Assembly: GCA_023267245.1 (NCBI GenBank)
Contig: JAHFNP010000002.1
Location: 10,670-34,176, forward strand
Direction: 5' to 3'
Source: Candidatus Nomurabacteria bacterium
GTDB taxonomy: Bacteria; Patescibacteriota; Minisyncoccia; Phycocordibacterales; UBA9973
Length of the DNA: 23,507 nt
Within the stretch, counting starts at the first letter, position 1. Each line of letters opens with the position of its first letter. The translations under genes were made by a program, and so were the position numbers. Below, one piece after another: positions 22,231 through 23,507 of this stretch. A model generated the notes under the pieces. It searched no databases and was not told where the DNA came from. It saw nothing but the letters and a program-made list of their open reading frames with translations.

Positions 22231-22386
22231 ACATAAATCTCTAAGCAATCAGGCGATGGCCTCTAGAGGTTTGCGAAGGACGTTTTGGTTTCTGCTTCGG
22301 TAGATTTACTGGTGCTATCCTTCAAGAACCTATTACTTTTGTTACTTAGTAGTAAAAGGATTGTTTAGAGATTTATGTTTTTTTTT
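22231..22386 (+). ncRNA. Structured RNA candidate with a 20-bp closing helix
   Basis: Bases 22231-22250 pair with 22359-22378 over 20 bp with a single G-T pair, and nine T (22378-22386) follow, as at an intrinsic terminator. Inside lie: GGC-GATG-GCC (22252-22261); a helix AGGTT/AACCT (22267-22271 with 22327-22331) continued after a 3x3 loop by GAAGGA/TCCTTC (22275-22280 with 22318-22323); a UUCG-capped hairpin CTGC-TTCG-GTAG at its tip; and a 10-bp hairpin with a TTA loop (22336-22358) stacked on the closing helix. Two upstream promoters fit. No open frame, SRP, RNase P or tmRNA signature was found. Some inner helices have alternatives (CCT-CTAG-AGG), so the core fold is not certain. The family is unknown to me. 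Confidence 0.65.
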
Positions 22387-22391
22387 ATTTT

Positions 22392-22413
22392 ACCCTGAGC
22401 GAGGTCGAAGGGT
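22392..22413. repeat. Palindromic repeat, family 2, intergenic copy
   Basis: ACCCTGAGC, GAGG and TCGAAGGGT form a 22-bp imperfect palindrome, one base longer than the related yebC hairpin. It starts one base after the pilB stop codon (minus strand) and lies next to the T-run that ends the RNA on the + strand. Confidence 0.8.
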
Positions 22414-22414
22414 T

Positions 22415-23506
22415 CTAGTTCTCGTAGAAGTCGACGACGCTTTTAACTTCCGAGAGGGAAGTTATGCCTTTCAATATTTTTATCACCCCGTCTTCTTTCA
22501 TATCTAAGATCCCTTGTTTTTCCGCCACTTTTTTTATTTCTCGTTCGCTTGGATTAGTAGGAATTATTTTTTCTATTTCTTCATTTGTTAAGATAACTTC
22601 AAAGACTCCGATTCGCCCCTTGTAACCGATAAAGTTGCATTCAGTACAGCCGACCGCTTCCCAAACTTTTATTTCTTGGTCGGCATTAACGCCGTAGAAA
22701 GATAAATCTTTTCCTTGCACGATCGCGTTTTTTAGAACCGCCCGGATTTCTTTTTCCTCCTGTTCTTCCGGCTTCTTTTCAATTTTACAATTTTCGCAAA
22801 GTTTGCGCACAAGTCTTTGCGCCATAGAGACTGTCAAAGCGGACGCCATGATCTTTGCATTAACATCAAGATCGATCAGGCGAGGAATAACTCCAGCCGC
22901 ATTGTTGGTGTGGAGAGTTGAGAAAACCATGTGTCCGGTCAACGCCGCCTCGACGGCGATTTTTGCCGTCTCAGCATCTCTGATTTCTCCGACCATGATG
23001 ACATCCGGATCTTGTCTTAAAGCGGCCCGCAATCCTTCGAGGAAGGTATAGCCTTTCTTTTGGTCAGTTTGAGTTTGAGTAATGCCTTGAAGGTGATATT
23101 CGATCGGGTCTTCAATCGTAATGATCTTGATATCCGGTGAATATATTTTCCGCAGAAATGCGTAGAGAGTCGTCGTCTTACCGCTTCCTGTCGGACCAGT
23201 CACCAAAAGCAATCCATGCGGTTTGATTATTTCTTTGGAAAGTATGTCGTAGAGCCTTGGGTCGATACCCATTTCTTTGAGCTCAACTTGGATTGATTTA
23301 GGATTAAGTATTCGCATGACGATTGATTCGCCGTAAGCTCCCGGCACGGTTGAAGTACGGATATTTATCTCTTCATTTTGCAGAAAGATGCTGAAGCGCC
23401 CGTCTTGGTTTTTATTTTCAAGTGTTAATTTCAACCCTGATAGAAGTTTTATGCGGGAAGCTAAAAGTTTAAATTTATTCGCATCAAAAAACATAACATC
23501 ATGCAA
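22415..23506 (-). CDS. GspE/PilB-family secretion or pilus ATPase (5' end outside)
   Basis: The 3' part of a type II secretion/type IV pilus assembly ATPase gene, open to the right edge; the TTG at 23506 is internal, not a start. The visible 363 residues hold the end of the N2 domain (RIKLLSGLKLTLENKNQDGRF split across 18-38) and the motor: Walker A GPTGSGKTTTLY (104-115), Asp box ITIEDPIEYHLQGITQTQ, Walker B region DPDVIMVGEIRD and the His box GHMVFSTLHTNNA. A zinc-type four-Cys module is present (CENC and CTEC), as in PilB/GspE. It powers pilin assembly. PilB versus GspE cannot be settled without neighbours. The stop is followed directly by a palindromic repeat. Confidence 0.94.
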   Translation of the reverse strand: MHDVMFFDANKFKLLASRIKLLSGLKLTLENKNQDGRFSIFLQNEEINIRTSTVPGAYGESIVMRILNPKSIQVELKEMGIDPRLYDILSKEIIKPHGLLLVTGPTGSGKTTTLYAFLRKIYSPDIKIITIEDPIEYHLQGITQTQTDQKKGYTFLEGLRAALRQDPDVIMVGEIRDAETAKIAVEAALTGHMVFSTLHTNNAAGVIPRLIDLDVNAKIMASALTVSMAQRLVRKLCENCKIEKKPEEQEEKEIRAVLKNAIVQGKDLSFYGVNADQEIKVWEAVGCTECNFIGYKGRIGVFEVILTNEEIEKIIPTNPSEREIKKVAEKQGILDMKEDGVIKILKGITSLSEVKSVVDFYEN

Positions 23507-23507
23507 A

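Noticed and set aside
22392..22413. Repeat after pilB as an intrinsic terminator of pilB
   Set aside because: On the pilB strand the hairpin is followed by A-rich, not T-rich, sequence.
22071..22414. tRNA, SRP RNA, tmRNA or RNase P RNA in the gap
   Set aside because: No acceptor/T-arm pattern, no GGAAGCAGC-type SRP loop, no tmRNA ends and no RNase P core motifs were found.
1..23507. CRISPR arrays, insertion sequences or integrase sites
   Set aside because: No regularly spaced direct repeats and no transposase or integrase coding sequence were seen; the repeats present are short palindromes.

Overview
The window reads as a chromosomal segment around the replication-initiation locus of a Patescibacteria/CPR bacterium, most likely of the Parcubacteria type. 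The pointers are a compact, AT-rich, tightly packed layout; a conjugation-like type IV secretion (T4SS) cluster with PrgI, a split TraC/VirB4 pair and a two-helix VirB2-like pilin; a short YidC with no large periplasmic domain; and short palindromic repeats lying inside coding genes. TGA is used as a stop (for example at the end of dnaA), so the SR1/Gracilibacteria code does not apply. Taxonomy is inferred from gene families, not from a marker alignment.

Layout: 1-9067 (+) is a T4SS-like cluster: the tail of a larger hydrophilic protein, an acidic protein, PrgI, a TraC N-domain protein, the VirB4 ATPase, a coiled-coil protein, two exported proteins (one a VirB2-like pilin with a metallopeptidase-like C-terminus) and a membrane-anchored protein. 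It meets jag tail-to-tail. 9060-10792 (-) is the classical rpmH-rnpA-yidC-jag operon. 10814-13511 holds DnaA boxes, dnaA, an oriC candidate and dnaN, followed by a small DciA/DUF721-like gene and a methyltransferase broken by one extra A in an A8 run. 14474-14875 (-) is an unknown membrane protein. 14998-15852 (+) is a lexA operon with a LexA box inside its promoter. 15849-18371 (-) encodes a class A penicillin-binding protein and is divergent from tyrS (+). 19808-22070 (-) carries a 33-residue acidic microprotein, ruvC, yebC and ruvB. 22071-22414 is a 344-base gap with a + strand promoter, a DnaA-box array and a structured RNA candidate ending in a T-run. The right edge is the 3' part of a GspE/PilB ATPase gene (-).

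Themes: (1) Promoters sit almost on the start codon. At several genes a -10 hexamer is followed by exactly 6 nt and then ATG, predicting leaderless mRNAs; Shine-Dalgarno sequences are almost absent. This rule moves the starts of yidC and yebC to internal ATGs that also fit the families better. (2) Two palindromic repeat families each have one in-frame copy inside a housekeeping gene (rnpA, yebC) and one copy next to a stop codon; in yebC the repeat sits where about 65 residues of the usual protein are missing. (3) DnaA boxes occur outside the dnaA-dnaN core too, at the lexA promoter, behind ruvC and in the ncRNA gap. (4) The best candidates for something undescribed are the structured RNA at 22231-22386 and the pilin/peptidase-like fusion at 6297-7730.
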